Shown: positions 1 to 13,789 of the stretch, one piece after another
Position numbering within the stretch: position 1 is the stretch's first letter
How the letters are laid out: every line of letters begins with the position of its first letter
Assembly: GCA_037043235.1 (NCBI GenBank)
Contig: JAWRVZ010000102.1
Span: 1,259,501 to 1,323,500 of the forward strand
Direction of reading: 5' to 3'
Length of the DNA stretch: 64,000 nt
Source: Rhodeus uyekii
Taxonomy: Eukaryota; Chordata; Actinopteri; Cypriniformes; Acheilognathidae
Notes under the pieces: model-generated
Seen by the model: only the letters and a program-made list of their open reading frames with translations
Told to the model about the DNA's origin: nothing
Database searches by the model: none
Translations under genes and position numbers: made by a program

Positions 1-461
1 AGACATAGGGTTCTTTACAGATATAATGATCCAAGAAGTCTGCTTGATCAGTTTCTCAGGAAGCACGTCAAAATTAATCAAGAAAATAAGATTGACAAAA
101 TGGTGTTGGAAAAATCAGTGCACCCTACTGAAAGTCTAAAAATAATAATTCTGGTGTAAGTTTAAGGCATTTTTTGATCAACAGGTAAATATGTTGAACC
201 AAAATATTTAGAGATAAGTAGTTTCTTGATAATTAAAAGTGTTATTGTAGCCCACTGAATCATTCTTAGACTTAATGCTGACAACAATAGAAGCACTTGA
301 GAGAATTGTCAGGAGATTTATTTCACAAGAGGACAGTGGTACAAGAGGATTACCAAATCATTGGTTTAAGTGTGTATATATAGCGAAAGTAACAGAGATT
401 CAAAAACAAGTGCCCTGAAATAATCTGTCAATTTTTTTTATTGACATTTATTTAACATTTA

Positions 462-615
462 ACATTTATGCATTTGGCAGACACTTTTATCCAAAGCGAC
501 TTACATTGCATTCAAGGAACACATTGAATCAGTTCTTGCTTTCCCTGGGAAACAAACCCATGACCTTGGCGTTGTAAACACCAATGCTCTACTGGTTGAG
601 CTATAGGAAAGCATG
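462..615 (-). repeat. tRNA-derived SINE-like element
   Basis: The stretch carries the fish repeat core with the words 'ggcagacacttttatccaaa' and 'gcgacttacattgcattcaa', followed by 'gggaaacaaacccatgacc' and 'tctactggttgagctat'. The last two read on the minus strand as a tRNA B box and A box, so the element lies head to the right. The tRNA part is degenerate and should not be called a functional tRNA. A related copy lies at 53341-53640. Exact family name is not assigned. Confidence 0.6.
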
Positions 616-3490
616 TAGAGTTTGCAGCAGTTTGTATTGCTAGACAAAGAGCAGGAGAAAGAGCAAGCACCTGAGAGCCAGCAAAAGCTGTTTATCTCAC
701 AGAGTAAGATGCAGCCAGCAAAATGACATTCATGATTGTTGTCCACACTGGAACTGTCCACTGTAGCCAAAGCACAATAAAGTCAATTAGACTTAATTCT
801 GGTGTTGCTAGAGGAGGAGGACAGTAAGAAGTGCCTGTGTCTTCACAGAGTTCACATATTAAAAAAATATTTCAGTTCCGTCCTTCAGATTTCCTTTCCA
901 TTTCCACTGCAGGGAAACAATCTCTTCAGTTCCACTCAAACGGAAGCATGAAATGGTAAGGCTCTTAAACCCCCACAATATAACACAGTACAGTCCTGAA
1001 AAGCGTCCAAATTAGATAATTCATGTCTGTTTGCTCTAAATGGGAAAGCATCGTTTTCTAATAGAATCATATTTCACCCAGACTAAAAGCTTCCTCAGGA
1101 ACAATTAAAGATAACGAATGAGCAATGCCTTATTCAAACTGATCCCTCCACATATACACCCATAACTCTTGACCAATTGTAAAATTGCCTCTTTGCGAAT
1201 GTGCAGCTACGTTTAATATGATGTTACAGTCTCTTTCATTAATCAACTGCTAATGAGATTGAAGCCTTACTGTTGACCAGGGCCAAGTCCTGCTTACTCA
1301 GGTTGTGATCGCCATTTTCACATAGAAACGCTTTTCATTTACACAGGCTCTACAGTCGCATAAAAGAGAGTGAATACATAAATACTGATTCAAGACGGCA
1401 ACAAAACTCTTCACAACACAATGTCAACAATTGCTTAATTTTTGTGATAATTCCAGCAAGTATCAAGAAGTATCCAAGAAATCTATTTCAATACAATAAA
1501 AAGTAGAAAAGCAAAAATGACATCAGTAGTATTAGTATGCCATATCAGCATCACCGGCTATTACATGGCAGATACATATTAAACATTTAACATAAAATTT
1601 GTCAAGTAATTTGTTATTTTGACATTCTACTCATTCTGCTTGCCATTTCTCTAATATAGATTGTTTGATTAAGGGATTTGTGTCCAAAGGTGGGATTAGG
1701 CATTCACTAAAACACTGCATGAGATCTACTGCAGGTACAACAGCCTCTCAGACGTTAGCAAAGGCCCAGCTTTATGGAGATACTTTTTACCCATTTGATT
1801 TCTTCTAACCAGGCTCTATTTTATTTATACAATCAGCTAAACCAGTAAACTAAAATAATGCAAAACAAACCCAGAAAAAGAAGTACTATATCTGAATAAG
1901 TGCAGTAAGAAACCTCTGTAAATCCTTCAGGTAGTTTTCATTGCCTAACTCTTTTTAGTAAACCTAATTAAATACAGGATAAAGCAGTACAAGAAGATAA
2001 TCCCCAGTAAGACAAGTGGTACAAATTAGCATTAAAAAGTTAATGTTCCCCCATTGGTGTACTTTATCTTAAAGCAATATTAGAGTACACTCTCTCCTGC
2101 GGTGTGTAATATTCTTAAAACTTATTCATGCTTATACGGTACCAATTACACACCTCCATCCGATTAAAAGTGATGTAACCGTGCTGAAAATGCCATCCTT
2201 CTGCAGTACTTATGACTATCCTTTCAGAGTAGTGTCATTTAAATGAAAGACACCCGGTGCTGCAGGGCTGACCGGTCTCATACCATTACTGAGACTAGGA
2301 TGTAGTCTATTTTCTGACAGTGTAAAATTGTAGTGCAATAAAACTTTTACTTTTCCCAGGAGAAAAAACACTTTGGCAAAAGTTTAGAAAAATGTTCCTC
2401 TTCAGAAGCCAAAAAGCATCTCTAGATGGCTTGAGGATGTGAAATGAGCACTTTAATGTGCCGATTGCTTCTTCTCAGACAGGGGTCAGGTAAATACTGT
2501 TCAGATCACATAATGTGCTGGTAATATTTTGTAGATCATGTTTCTATTATTTAAATGACATTGTGCAAAGGAGGGAATCACACTGGCACATGGAAAGGTT
2601 GAGCAGTGAAGGGAAATGATTTAATGTAATGGGAGGAATAAAGCATCATTAGCGTAAATTAACTATTGTCAGTCGAGGTGATCTTGTTGGGTGCTAATGC
2701 CATTGGCAGCCGCTGAAGGTGGCAATTTATGCATGGGGGTGGGGTGAAGTGAAGTGCACATCGGCACCCATTTAGTGCCCAATGGCAGCCACGGTCACAG
2801 TCATTCCATTGGGTTTTGTCTCGTAGAGTTTAAGTAGTGCCAAGATGAGGAATGCCCATGTTTAATTCACGCCGCTTATGTTTAACTTCAGGCCAGGAAT
2901 GGGCCGCAGTCCATTAATTAGTACCAAACGGCCGTTCAAAACAAGATCTGCCTTGTACAGGTCACTCATTTTCCTAGGTTTGAGAGGCTGCGGTTTTACT
3001 TCTGTCACCTGCCAAGCACTTTGACAGCTAAAATTTCAACAAAATTTGCACAGCACTGATACTAATAAATAAATGAATTACTTTCAGTGCCAGTTCCTGT
3101 GGGTTTCGTTCTAAAGTTGCCAAATAACATTTAAAGATGCACATTGTTTTTTTGTTTTTTGTAAGTTTTTGAACCTGCTGAATCTTCATGTCTCAAAAAG
3201 TATTATTCATGTATAAAAATATTTAATGATGCCAAAAATATCTGATTTACAGACCTCAATATATACAAGACTTGAGCTAGCAGCTTCTACTTTAACTTGC
3301 TCTTACCTGGCACTACCATGCTGGTACTGGTCAACTGGATCGTCTAAAACAACACATTTGGCAGTCCCTTAAAAAAATGAAAACATATTGTAAGTCGAAA
3401 ACAGGCAAATAAAACCACAAACGTTGAATATGAACACTTTATAAGAATAATTGTCTCTGTCTGTCTGTCTGACTGTGTCTGTGTGTGTAC
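616..3490. other. Intergenic DNA, no gene seen; candidate regulatory stretch 2560-3050
   Basis: No open frame of gene-like content is visible on either strand. From about 2560 to 3050 the sequence becomes compositionally complex and free of obvious repeats, with homeodomain-type words such as TTAATTAG near 2914-2921 and ATTTATGCAT near 2727. This is the texture of vertebrate conserved non-coding DNA, but conservation cannot be tested here. Confidence 0.35.
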
Positions 3491-3494
3491 GTGT

Positions 3495-4004
3495 TTAAAG
3501 GGTTAGTTCACCCAGAACTGAAAATTCTGTCATTCATTTTTTTATGAAATCTGAGAGCTTTCTCCATTGACACAGCCTATGCAACTACCACAACTTACCA
3601 CATATTATTTACAAAATACTCCAACTCACTTCCACAAGAGCACGAAGCGTGTTGTGTTGACGCAAGTTTGTGAGAGCATGCATTGTTGCGAGAAATCATA
3701 TTTTGTAAATAAAGTGGTAAATTACTTTTTTTGAGCAAACAAAAGACTTGCGTCACTTCATTAAATTGAGGTCAAAACACTGGAGTCACATAGATTACTT
3801 GAATGATGCCTTTACTACCTTTCAGGAGCTTGAAAGTGGTAGTTGCATAGACTGTCAATTGGTTAGATAGAAAGCTCACAGATTTCATTAAAAAGTTCTT
3901 CATTTGTGTTCTGAAGATGAATGAACGTCTTGAGGATTTGGAACGACATGAGAGTGAGTAATTAATGACAGAATCTATTTTTATGTGTGAACTAACCCTT
4001 TAAG
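3495..4004. mobile_element. Palindromic MITE with TTAA-flanked inverted ends
   Basis: The left end reads TTAAAGGGTTAGTTCAC and the right end GTGAACTAACCCTTTAA, an almost perfect inverted pair. The similarity extends inward: left 'atgaaatctgagagctttct' matches the inverse of the right side near 3875-3893, and 'tatgcaactaccac' on the left recurs inverted near 3838-3851. It has no coding capacity. The termini and the internal word 'cgacatgagagtgagtaatt' are typical of a very common cyprinid non-autonomous DNA transposon. Related copies are at 24478-24702 and 54609-55074. Confidence 0.75.
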
Positions 4005-6423
4005 TGTAGTACCTCCACCCTGGTTAGTATTCATTTGTAAATGAAATGTCAAACTGTCCATTTAAACAAGAAAAAAGCGTGACAGCAGCCGAAATTAATA
4101 TCACAGGACAGACAAAATGCTGCTTTTTCTCAGGATGAGAGCCAAACTGATACATCCTACGTCATTTTCATAATAAAGATGTGATTCGTTATGTTTAATT
4201 GGTCTGGATTTCATGCCAGGAAATAGCTCGTTACCTCTTGCTGTCCGCCAAACTCTCCATCTCAATAGAACATTTCTCTCATAAGTTTCTTCTGCTGCAC
4301 GAACAACTGCGCAACATGAAACATACTCTTTATTTTGTTTTTGAGGTTTGGTATGAGTTGAAGCCCCTGCGCGTAGGTACTCGTCGCAATTTCATAAACG
4401 CAACGTCAGCTCGCGTCTTTCTTGCGTCGCTGCGATTCGTAACGTTCGATTTTAAGCAGTGCCTCAAAATACCACGCATGTGTCTAAATGTATTATTTAC
4501 CCTCACTGCGAACAACAATTTGAATGGAGTTTTGCTAATAAAGTCATAGCAGCTTATCTCGTTTGATAGGACATATAAAAAGTAACGCTATCGCACCCTG
4601 GAGTATGGAGGTTTGTTAGAGTGACATTTTACTCAGAACACACACACTTGAACACGTTTAACATGCTCGAAATTCTGAGGCCATAGAAAATACATAAAAT
4701 ATATATAATAGTCACCTTGTATATAAATTTGAAACATTTGAAGCAACATTTATCTGATAAAATGTAGAAGAAATATGTAAAATTTCAAGTAGCACATTTG
4801 TGCCATCAACCATTCATGTGGATGCCTGTGCTACATAACAAATTCATCTACATTTTTCAATTCAAAATTTGTACTTAATTTGTGATGCTGATATTATCCT
4901 ATAATCTGTAACAAAAAACAACCATAATAATCTACTATATTAGACAAATGCAGAAGCATTTCCACTTGCAGTTCCAGACTTTTGAACCCACTGTTTACAG
5001 TAGGCCTATATATAATTACAAGTAGACACAGCAAGGGTTTATTGTTATTAATTACATTTATATGACTGAGACAAAAGAGCAGCAAGGAGACATCTCTGCT
5101 GTACTGTGAACAGCTAGTCACGTGTGTAGTGGAGGAATAAACCCCTGCGTGTTAATTAACCCAATGATAAACAGGCTTTTCCCACACAAACGGCGCTGTT
5201 GCCATGAGTCTCCTGAGTGTTTCTCGCACACGTTGAACCTCTCATGGGGTGTGTGGGAGGGGAAGAACAGATTAATTGTGGTACGATAACAGATATGCTG
5301 ATAAGTGATGTGTGTCCAAGGGAAATGGCGGCTGTAGAGGTTTCTTTTTAAACATCAGGCTGGTGTGATGTTCTGAAGAGGTGGGGCCCATCATCGCAAT
5401 GACATATCTAAATCTGCTTAGTTGGCGAGGTCTAACAGATTATCAGCCAGATTTGAGTAATAGACTCCTCATTTAGCCTTAATGCGTTTTGCATAGAGAG
5501 CAACCTCCTCTCATCATTCTTTAAGATGAATCGTTGTCCCAGGCAAAATTTTAAAGATATTAGTCTACCGGCAACTGCATAAATCATAAGATTTTTACTA
5601 ATGGGACCAAAGCTAAACACAGTCCTACCCTCTTAAGCACACAAAGAAGAATATTATAATGATGTCAAGGTTGTTGCTCCCCAGGAGCCACTGTTATTTA
5701 CATACAGTGTTTTGCAGGAAAATAACCCTCCATTTAATAATAATAAATAAATAAAACTCGTGAAATTTGTGAGATGGCAACATCATTTTTTCAAAAATAA
5801 TTATGTATAATTTATAATACTAAATTTATACATTTTTCATCCAGGATCGATACAGGTATTCCGGCTTAGAACATAACGCATTGGCTATGCAGTGCACACT
5901 ATTGTTGAAAATAACAGCTTAATACACTAATTAAAAGATGAAAAACTTTATGTAAAATAAATTAAAAATTAAAAAAGACTAATCCATGGTTCAGCTGAGT
6001 CACTGAACAAAATGTCAAGGTTTTCTCTTGGCTCACCTAACTGACACTGCAGAGACAGAGACCACTGCTCAGGCCAGATCTGTAATAGTGGGATAATGTC
6101 AGAATGCCCACTCAGACTAATGCAATGCTGAAGGGTCTCTCAGTATATGAGCCTAGTTCAAAGCAAATCCAAGAACACAAAATATTTTTTACTTTGAAAA
6201 TTATTAACAAAATTATAACACATAAAAGTACAGTACACTTATACATTAATATATCATATCATATATATCAATTAATAATACATGTAATTAAATTGAATTA
6301 AAATAATTATTTGTTTGTATTTTTATGCTCTATTTTTCTTTAAATAAAATGCCACTGGGTTTGAAATTCATTTATAATTTATAGGGCCACTACATATTTC
6401 TTTGCTCTTATATCTGAGTATTC
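4005..6423. other. Intergenic DNA with a CpG-dense spot and a regulatory-looking stretch
   Basis: No gene is recognised. A 116-codon open frame at 4199-4549 matches nothing I know and lies over a small CpG-dense patch (about 4365-4450). Around 5150-5400 the sequence is complex, with TTAATTAAC, CCAATGATAAAC and GATTAATTG words, resembling an enhancer. The rest is AT-rich. Confidence 0.3.
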
Positions 6424-6425
6424 TA

Positions 6426-6535
6426 CTCTAAAAAAAAAACTGGATTGGTTCAACAAACATTTGGGTCAAATATGGACAAACCCATCTGACCCAAATTTTA
6501 GTCGAAACAACCAGGTTTTTTTTTTAGAGTGTATA
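6426..6535. mobile_element. Short fold-back MITE
   Basis: An inverted pair brackets about 110 bp: ACTCTAAAAAAAAAACTGG on the left and CCAGGTTTTTTTTTTAGAGTGT on the right (given as two ends, the right one trimmed in reading to its core). The interior 'caaacatttgggtcaaatatgg' pairs with 'catctgacccaaattttag'. The element could form a single hairpin and has no coding content. Confidence 0.7.
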
Positions 6536-9500
6536 TACCTACTTAAAAATCCAATAACAGAACATATAACAAAGGGACTTTTGCTGTAGAGAACAAGAGA
6601 AGCTGAAGTGTCAGCTTTGTGGCAGAATCAAAAGCCTGCTGCTTTGTTTCTGTGCCTCTGTAGAGCTTTTGTGAGCCCTTGCTTCAGGAGGGCTGTCACA
6701 CAAGAGTACGTCTCTCCCCTTCATTAGACATACTTCCGTCTGCGGCGCCCTATATCAGTCAAATTAAACACACCCCACGTGTGCTGGGGGACCAGTGTCG
6801 TCGCACTTTTACACTTTCAATCATTCTAACTATGTTCCGCAGAGGCACACACATGCTCTCGAACCAAGTCCACCTCTAGTGTGGCATGGGTTTGTTTTGT
6901 AGATCTAATTCGACAGTGCTTTTAACAGGAGCCCGCTGCCTGTCAGATGCGATGGCTGTGAAGAGCCGGAGATGTTCTCTTGAAGAGGCTCTGTGAAGCG
7001 CAGTCACTTTGAACAATCTCGCGCAACCCGTGCTCCGAGAGGTGCTGTTCGCATGCTGAGGGCCCCTCTCTCTTCCTTCACCCTTTCTTCTTCATTTCTC
7101 CTCTTTCTCATAAGTGGAAGCTTGCAAGGGGGGTAGGAGAGGTCGGTTGCAAGCCTAGTCCGACTGGAAGCCCTTCTCTTTTCTCTGAGTGTCCAATTCC
7201 TCAAGTTACACACCAGGGAAGCTTTTCATGTTTGTCAAAGCGAAGAGGACTTTGGTCATGTCTCTCTTGCGCTTTCATCCCGAGTGGGAGGGGGGCCGAT
7301 GCTCGATGTTCCTTTCAGTGGGACGCTTTGCTCATTAGTGGAAGGGACTTGAAGCTCTAACACAACATGTCTCCTCTGAAACAGGTGTGGAGGAAAAGGC
7401 CAGCAGGCCGGAATGGCCCCTGCAGGCTTACTGTAAGCACCACGGGTCGCTGTGCCAAAAAAGCGGGGGAGTGAAGGAGACGGAAGGACAAACATGGGCT
7501 GATGTGATGTGTCTGTTTCCTGACACCAGACATCCAAAGCTGCGAAACAAAAGATGACACAAATACAGCGGATGGAAAAGGAAGAAGCAGACGGAGACAT
7601 CAGCTTATGGTTAACCTCTAAACCTGAGACACTGCATAAAATACAACAGTGTTGACACAACCAGCTTCAGGAAAGACAGGTCATAACCTAGGCATGGGCA
7701 ACAAGGCTTTAGAATTGACTGGACTGGAAGTATTTTCAGTTCAAAAAAATCTCAGCAGAGGTTTCATGACACATGTAAACTCACCCTCACGTTAAAGCAG
7801 ATATTTTGGCATAAATAAAAAATAAAAAAGTAATTGACCTTTATTCAATGTTCCACTGGAGGAAAAGTTATAACATATATGTGAGCAAATGATGGCCAAA
7901 TGTACATTTTTGGGGTTACATTAAAGTGTCCCTTTAAGAATTATTATAAAATTCACATTTTTAAAGTATCCAGTTCCATTATACAAAAAAAAATTAATAA
8001 TAATAATACTTATATTTATGTCATAAATTTTCTGATTGTTCAGAAGGAATGTAGTTTCATCATTTAAAATATTATGAAATATTGAAAATTCTTCCAGGGC
8101 TATCTAATAACTTGCAGTCATGACAGATTTACCCATTTCCCTTTGGATAAGGGCAACAATATCATATCAGATATTGCTCTTCAGAAATGGAGCAATGAGT
8201 GCATGGCGATTGTATATGGCAGTATATCTTCACAAGCAGTCTATCTCTGTTATCCAAAGGGCAATGCATGTAAAAACAGATGTACGATTTGACATTAAAC
8301 TCAAAGTAAAAGAGGGTGACAGTCACAAAATCCCAAAACAGATTTAGAAAATTCACAGACATCTCCCTCTGCGTTTGATGGCCATTGACTGTAAATGTCA
8401 ATGCTGCGGGTTATCTTTAATTTCAGGTTATGCTCCAAAAAATAAAATAATATAATCTTCTGTTTTATAGTCAGCTGTCCATCAGCACCAGCAAAAAGAA
8501 AGTGTTACTACAAAAACATGCTATCATTTAACATGCTATCATTAAAAAACATTTGAAATCACTGTGCATATGACAACGTGAACGGGCCTGTTTAATCATT
8601 TCTGTTATTCTGAGCAGATTATCTCTCTCTCTCTTTTTGCAAACAGCTGAACATGCTATATTTTACCATAACGGCTTTGAATAAATATAAGAGAAGTAAA
8701 AGTCGAACCACATGACTTTCACTTTTATGTGTTAAGGAAAGTGCAGCTCTAAGGGGTTTTGTTAGACACAAAATTAGACATCTCTCTGTGATTTACTGAG
8801 GGGGGGGGGGGGGGGGTCAGACTCTAGTCTAGAGCTACTGCTGCTTTGGCTGATACTGCCACCTGTTGTTCAAGATTAAACATTACAGCCAGACCTAAGC
8901 AGGCATACCAACCAGCATGATATTCTCACTATTTCTATATAGTATGTATATACAATGTACACTGTGTATTGAATATATTTTCTGTATTGAATACATGGAT
9001 ATGCAGCATACAATAGAGCTTACGGCAATATCCTATAATGCAACGCACTTAACCATACATTTCTAGTGTACTGAACAAACAGAAGGAATTTCTTTATTAA
9101 AAGTATTTGATCAGACATCTTTGTGCAAAATTGGAATAAAACAGTGAAATAACCATTTTTGGGGTGGATAACTGGACAGCAATTGTGTATATACAATGTG
9201 ATGAGGTCATGTGACAACAATGAAGCACACTAATGTTCAAAACAGGCATTGAATATTGGAATAATGCCTACTTATTTAAAAAATAGTGTGCAGTATACAC
9301 TGAGCTAGTATTTTATTCCTGAATGTTGTCAGTCTTATGTAGATGCACAGCTGAAAAAATAGATTTAATGTAAATTCAAAAGAATAAGCATTTTAGATAT
9401 TTTAAGAGCCTACGGTACTTTTTTTCTTCTCACGGTTCCCCTACATTGAAAATGAGGCTTGTCTGCCAAATGCCTCTATTTTAAATCATTAGTCTCTGTG

Positions 9501-11743
9501 CAAGTGTGCTGTGTGGGCATTCAGATTCTCATAATGTTCGGCAGCTGACAGCAGCCATTTTCCATGGACGAGAGGGCTGAAGAGGCCTGTTGACCCCTTT
9601 CCACCACAATCTTCCCTCATCACACTGAGCGACTTCATTAACTCTCAGGGCAATTTCAGGACTTTTTCCAGGCGTTGCCATTATACAGTGTGCTGTCAAT
9701 TACACATGCTTGCAGCTTAAAAGAAGTCCAACAATAAAAGTTATCTGAAAGCCAAAGGGTCATCTTCTCCTCTTAACCTCAGATTGAATGTTTCTTAATC
9801 CTGATTTGAGTAACATATTAGATGTGAACAATAATAGTAGCTCAGTTTACATCTTGTGCTTAATTGTTTGGCATAGACATGCATCACATTATTGAAAGTA
9901 TAGACAGTTAGTGTGATGAAGCAAAACACTCAAAGGCAAAGGAATGGAGAGACTGGGCTTTGTTAAAAGCACAGCAGGTGAATCATGGAGAAATGCTGCT
10001 CTCTACTGAAACTAATGTGTTACCGCTGAATACAGACAGAATGGTTAGAAACAGCAGAACAAAGGCATGAAGAAGCATGAGGAGAAAAATTATTGCACAA
10101 GAATGCATTTGCCCACTGTGTTGATGAAAATAATCATCATGAAAATCATTTAAGATAGAAATTCACTAGTAAGGGTAAGACGATCTGTTAACTAAGGTTT
10201 AAAATCAATTCAAATTGGTTTAACTAAGAGTCATCATATAACCGTTCAATTATGTTACCATTTAAGTCCTGAAACACCGTTTTCAAGAAAGCAAGCAGCT
10301 TGACCAACCAGACAGAAACAAAGCAGTTCATTCATGATTCACTCCAATAAGCGATGTTCATCTGTCTAAACAGATAAATAAACTTCTTTCTTTCTCTCTT
10401 GCCTATCAGTGGCTCGAAATGATATATGAAGTGCCACAGACGGCTTTCCAGAGAGACAAATGCCAGTGACTCTCTCTGAAATGTCAGACGTGACAGTCGA
10501 AGACATGCCATGAGAACCTCTGCCTGACCAATTTGAAGCCCTCCTGATCACAAACTGGCTGACTGTCAAGACTGACAAAGGCCAATTTTACCTGCCTGGA
10601 GTGAAATATCTCTCGATGACAAATATAAGCGTAGTGAAGGTACTGCAATCTTCTGGTAATGAAAATCTTCCATAGTCCTAATGTTGGTATAGGATTGGTA
10701 TAGGTAAGATGAACTCTGTAGGCAAAGTGATGACACAATTGCAGCCAGCTTTTGTGTTGTAAATACTGGGCAAAGTCACAACATGAATGCAAAGAAGCAT
10801 TGTTATACAATGGAAGTGCTTGTTGCTGTACTGAGTGCGTCTGTTAGAGTAGTTCCAGTTTCAGGGTTGAACAAACAACTCAAACTTCCATGACCCATTC
10901 TTTGGTTTGTGATATTGGATGATGATTTTTATGAAAACCATCTTGTTTTAATCCCAATTTCCTCACTGAATTAGCCTGCTTCTTAAGAGAACCTGACTCA
11001 AAGGTACAATTCGCTCACAAATTGTACATCTTGAGAGCAGAGCATAAAGACCAATATTAGTAACCGTGACAAAGCCCACATTTCAAATAGTTTATCATTG
11101 TATCTACACTACAATAACCACCAGATGTGCTTAGCGTGCAGTTTGAAATGCTTTTTATTCAAATTAGAGTAGACAATTCTACACTTTTATGTAACAGTCT
11201 CAAATGAATCTCTTCAAGAAAAGCATTAGAAGACTAACTTGTAAGACTCAAAGCAGTTTATGCAACTGGCCACAGCCAGTAATTAGTCAATGGTATAGTC
11301 AGTCATACTTTTCAGATTCATATTAGATAAATCTGTTTTAATATAACTGAATTAAATTTGAATTAACTTTCTCAAAGAAAAAAAACTATACAACAAACTT
11401 GTAAGATTACGGTAGTCTAAGCAGGTTTTTCCACAACCATAGACCCTTACAGCTTACCAGTACCACAAAAATTCCTTTGGAAATGTTGATTTTAATCAAG
11501 TTTAGATAACAGAAGCTTTTATTTAAGGAAGGCACATTAGTCAAATATATTAATTTATTCACTCACAATGTCTAAATACACAAATGCACTCATTCACAAT
11601 GTCTATAAATCTCAATATTGTTACAAATTAACAACCCCCTAAATTACAATTTAATTCACAGCATAAGACAAATACATCAGATGTTAGGGTACAAACTTAA
11701 CCCTGTTAAAATACCATGAAAGGCTTAAGATCAGTTTGTTTAA
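6536..11743. other. Intergenic DNA with several complex, possibly conserved stretches
   Basis: No protein-coding gene is supported. The open frames at 7004-7213 and 7256-7660 on the minus strand lack any recognisable domain. Complex, non-repetitive stretches at 6880-7300, 9480-9780 and 10340-10640 stand out from AT-rich surroundings and may be cis-regulatory. A run of 17 G lies at 8800-8816. Around 8935-9310 there is a degenerate AT-rich repeat with 'gtgtgcagtatacactg'-type words. Confidence 0.35.
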
Positions 11744-11749
11744 TTTATT
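11744..11749 (-). terminator. tmem53: Polyadenylation signal of tmem53
   Basis: AATAAA on the minus strand (tttatt on the plus strand), about 90 bases past the stop codon at 11837. It is the first canonical signal after the coding region and gives a short 3' UTR. Confidence 0.6.
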
Positions 11750-11836
11750 AAACAGCAGTGCTTTTGTTTCACAAATAGGATGTGCCCATATACATTTACA
11801 GTGTGTGTATTATACAGCTGGTCAAGAACTGTATAA

Positions 11837-12806
11837 TCAGTGGCGTTTTTTCGTCAGGGTCTCCTCTGAAGTAGTCATGCAGTGGGTCAGAAATGTTCTG
11901 CACCTGTTGGAATAGTCTTCTGGACAGTCTCTGTACAGGCTCACATGGGCAGGGGTGATGAAATCAAAACTTTCAACCGTCAGCCCTTTCTCCTGCAACA
12001 CTTTAACCATCTTCTCCACATCCCTGTACCTGATCACCCGGTCTGCTCTGGAATAGAGGTACATCTGAGGCCAAGGCGCCGGGTGGTCCGTCATGGCATC
12101 ATAGTGGTTCTTGTGAAAGTACTTGGTCAAAGGATACAAAACAATCCGGAGTAGGAAAACCGCCACACCAAACAGTGCCAGGAGGAAGTACAGCAGTAGC
12201 ACGTTGACTTTTGGCCCCAAGGTGGTTTTGAGCGCTCGGAGCGCACCGATAATGTTTTGCCTGCCTGGGGCACTGTCCACAACGGTGCCCACCACATACA
12301 GAGAGCTGAACTGCTTGTGACTGTGCAATAACTCAACCATGTAGCGGTAAAGCATGAAGCCCCCATTGCTGAACACATGGAAGAAAACGGGGTTGTTCTC
12401 CACCTCGTAGTCATATAGAAGTTCAAGTAATTTGTGAGCAGTACTTCTTAGTTCCTTGTAACCTAACGGTTCTGAAATAAAAACAGTCTTCAAAGGAGCC
12501 GTGTAGTGTAGAGTCACACATCCCTACAGACAAATGAGATGCTGTTATAAGAACATGTTTCATGGGTGTAACTTCAAGTTTTACGTCCCAGATACCGACT
12601 GTTTTCCAAAAAAAAAAAAAGGTCACATTAAAGCTATTTTTTTATTAAAATAATACATCTGTGATAAAGAAATGCACATTTAATTGTGGTCATTTTCACC
12701 ACAACAATTATACATTTAATACAAATTTCTGAAAGGTTATGTTGTCATGCTTGATATTAAATAATAGACATATGATGCAAGAATAGCGTAAATACAATTA
12801 TTTATA

Positions 12807-12894
<88 letters not shown>

Positions 12895-13731
12895 TATACA
12901 CACACACACACATCTCAAGTAATACCTTGAGATATGAGCGTCCCGACATACGAGTATTTGAGATACGAGCAAGCCTTCAAGCACACTTTGCTTTGAGATA
13001 CCAGTAAACATCTGAGATACGAGCACGCTTACTCTGAGCAGTCAACGCCACCTCACTCGTTTACTTCATGTGTTCGTCGACTAAAATAAAAGTGTCTGTG
13101 CAAGCAAAAACAGCAGTCAAGAGAAGATCGAGCACGCGCGTGAGAGGAATGTTTGTCCACTTGCGTATTGCGTGCAGATTAGATGTCATGCACACAAGGG
13201 ATTAAAATGAGCCCTTGGGCTCCCGTTTTTCCGCGTGTAGATCGGTTATCCGCTCATGGATTAGTTTGCACTCGTTTCTTTTTGGCGTGGATTTGCTGCC
13301 ATAGTCAACTTCCGTATGCATTTCCTGCAAGTCTTCTATATTGTGGTTGCATTATCTACGTAATCTACGTTATCCCTCCCTCCACCCTTCCGCACATACC
13401 GCCATTAGCCGCTACGGTATCGTCTGTCTCGAAGTTAACTTATAATTAAAACCACAATTATTATATATCACAGTAATTATTATTATTATTATCACAGATA
13501 GATATCACAGATATAATTATATATCCTTATATACTATACATTTTTGTGTGTTTATGTCTCTATAGCAATTAAAAACATGTTATATCCGTTGTTATTAGCA
13601 CTATTAAGGGAGTTTTTTGAGGGCTGGAATGGATAAATTTTTTTCTGTTATTTCTTATGAGAATTTTTTTTTTATATACGAGTTACGAGCTCAGACCTGG
13701 AACGGATTATGTTCATATCTCAAGGTATTAC

Positions 13732-13789
<58 letters not shown>

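Noticed and set aside
545..612. Possible tRNA gene on the minus strand
   Set aside because: The A- and B-box-like words belong to a tRNA-derived SINE; the cloverleaf cannot be completed.
4199..4549. 116-codon plus-strand open frame
   Set aside because: No domain, no splice context and no promoter features beyond CpG density; kept only as a CpG finding.
7256..7660. 134-codon minus-strand open frame
   Set aside because: Composition is not protein-like and there is no recognisable family; treated as part of a GC-richer non-coding stretch.
11882..12320. Plus-strand open frames across tmem53
   Set aside because: They lie opposite the last tmem53 exon and have no domain.
12737..13026. Frames encoding YIYIYI runs
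   Set aside because: They are translations of TA microsatellites; the same applies to 13617-13854 and 21580-22022.
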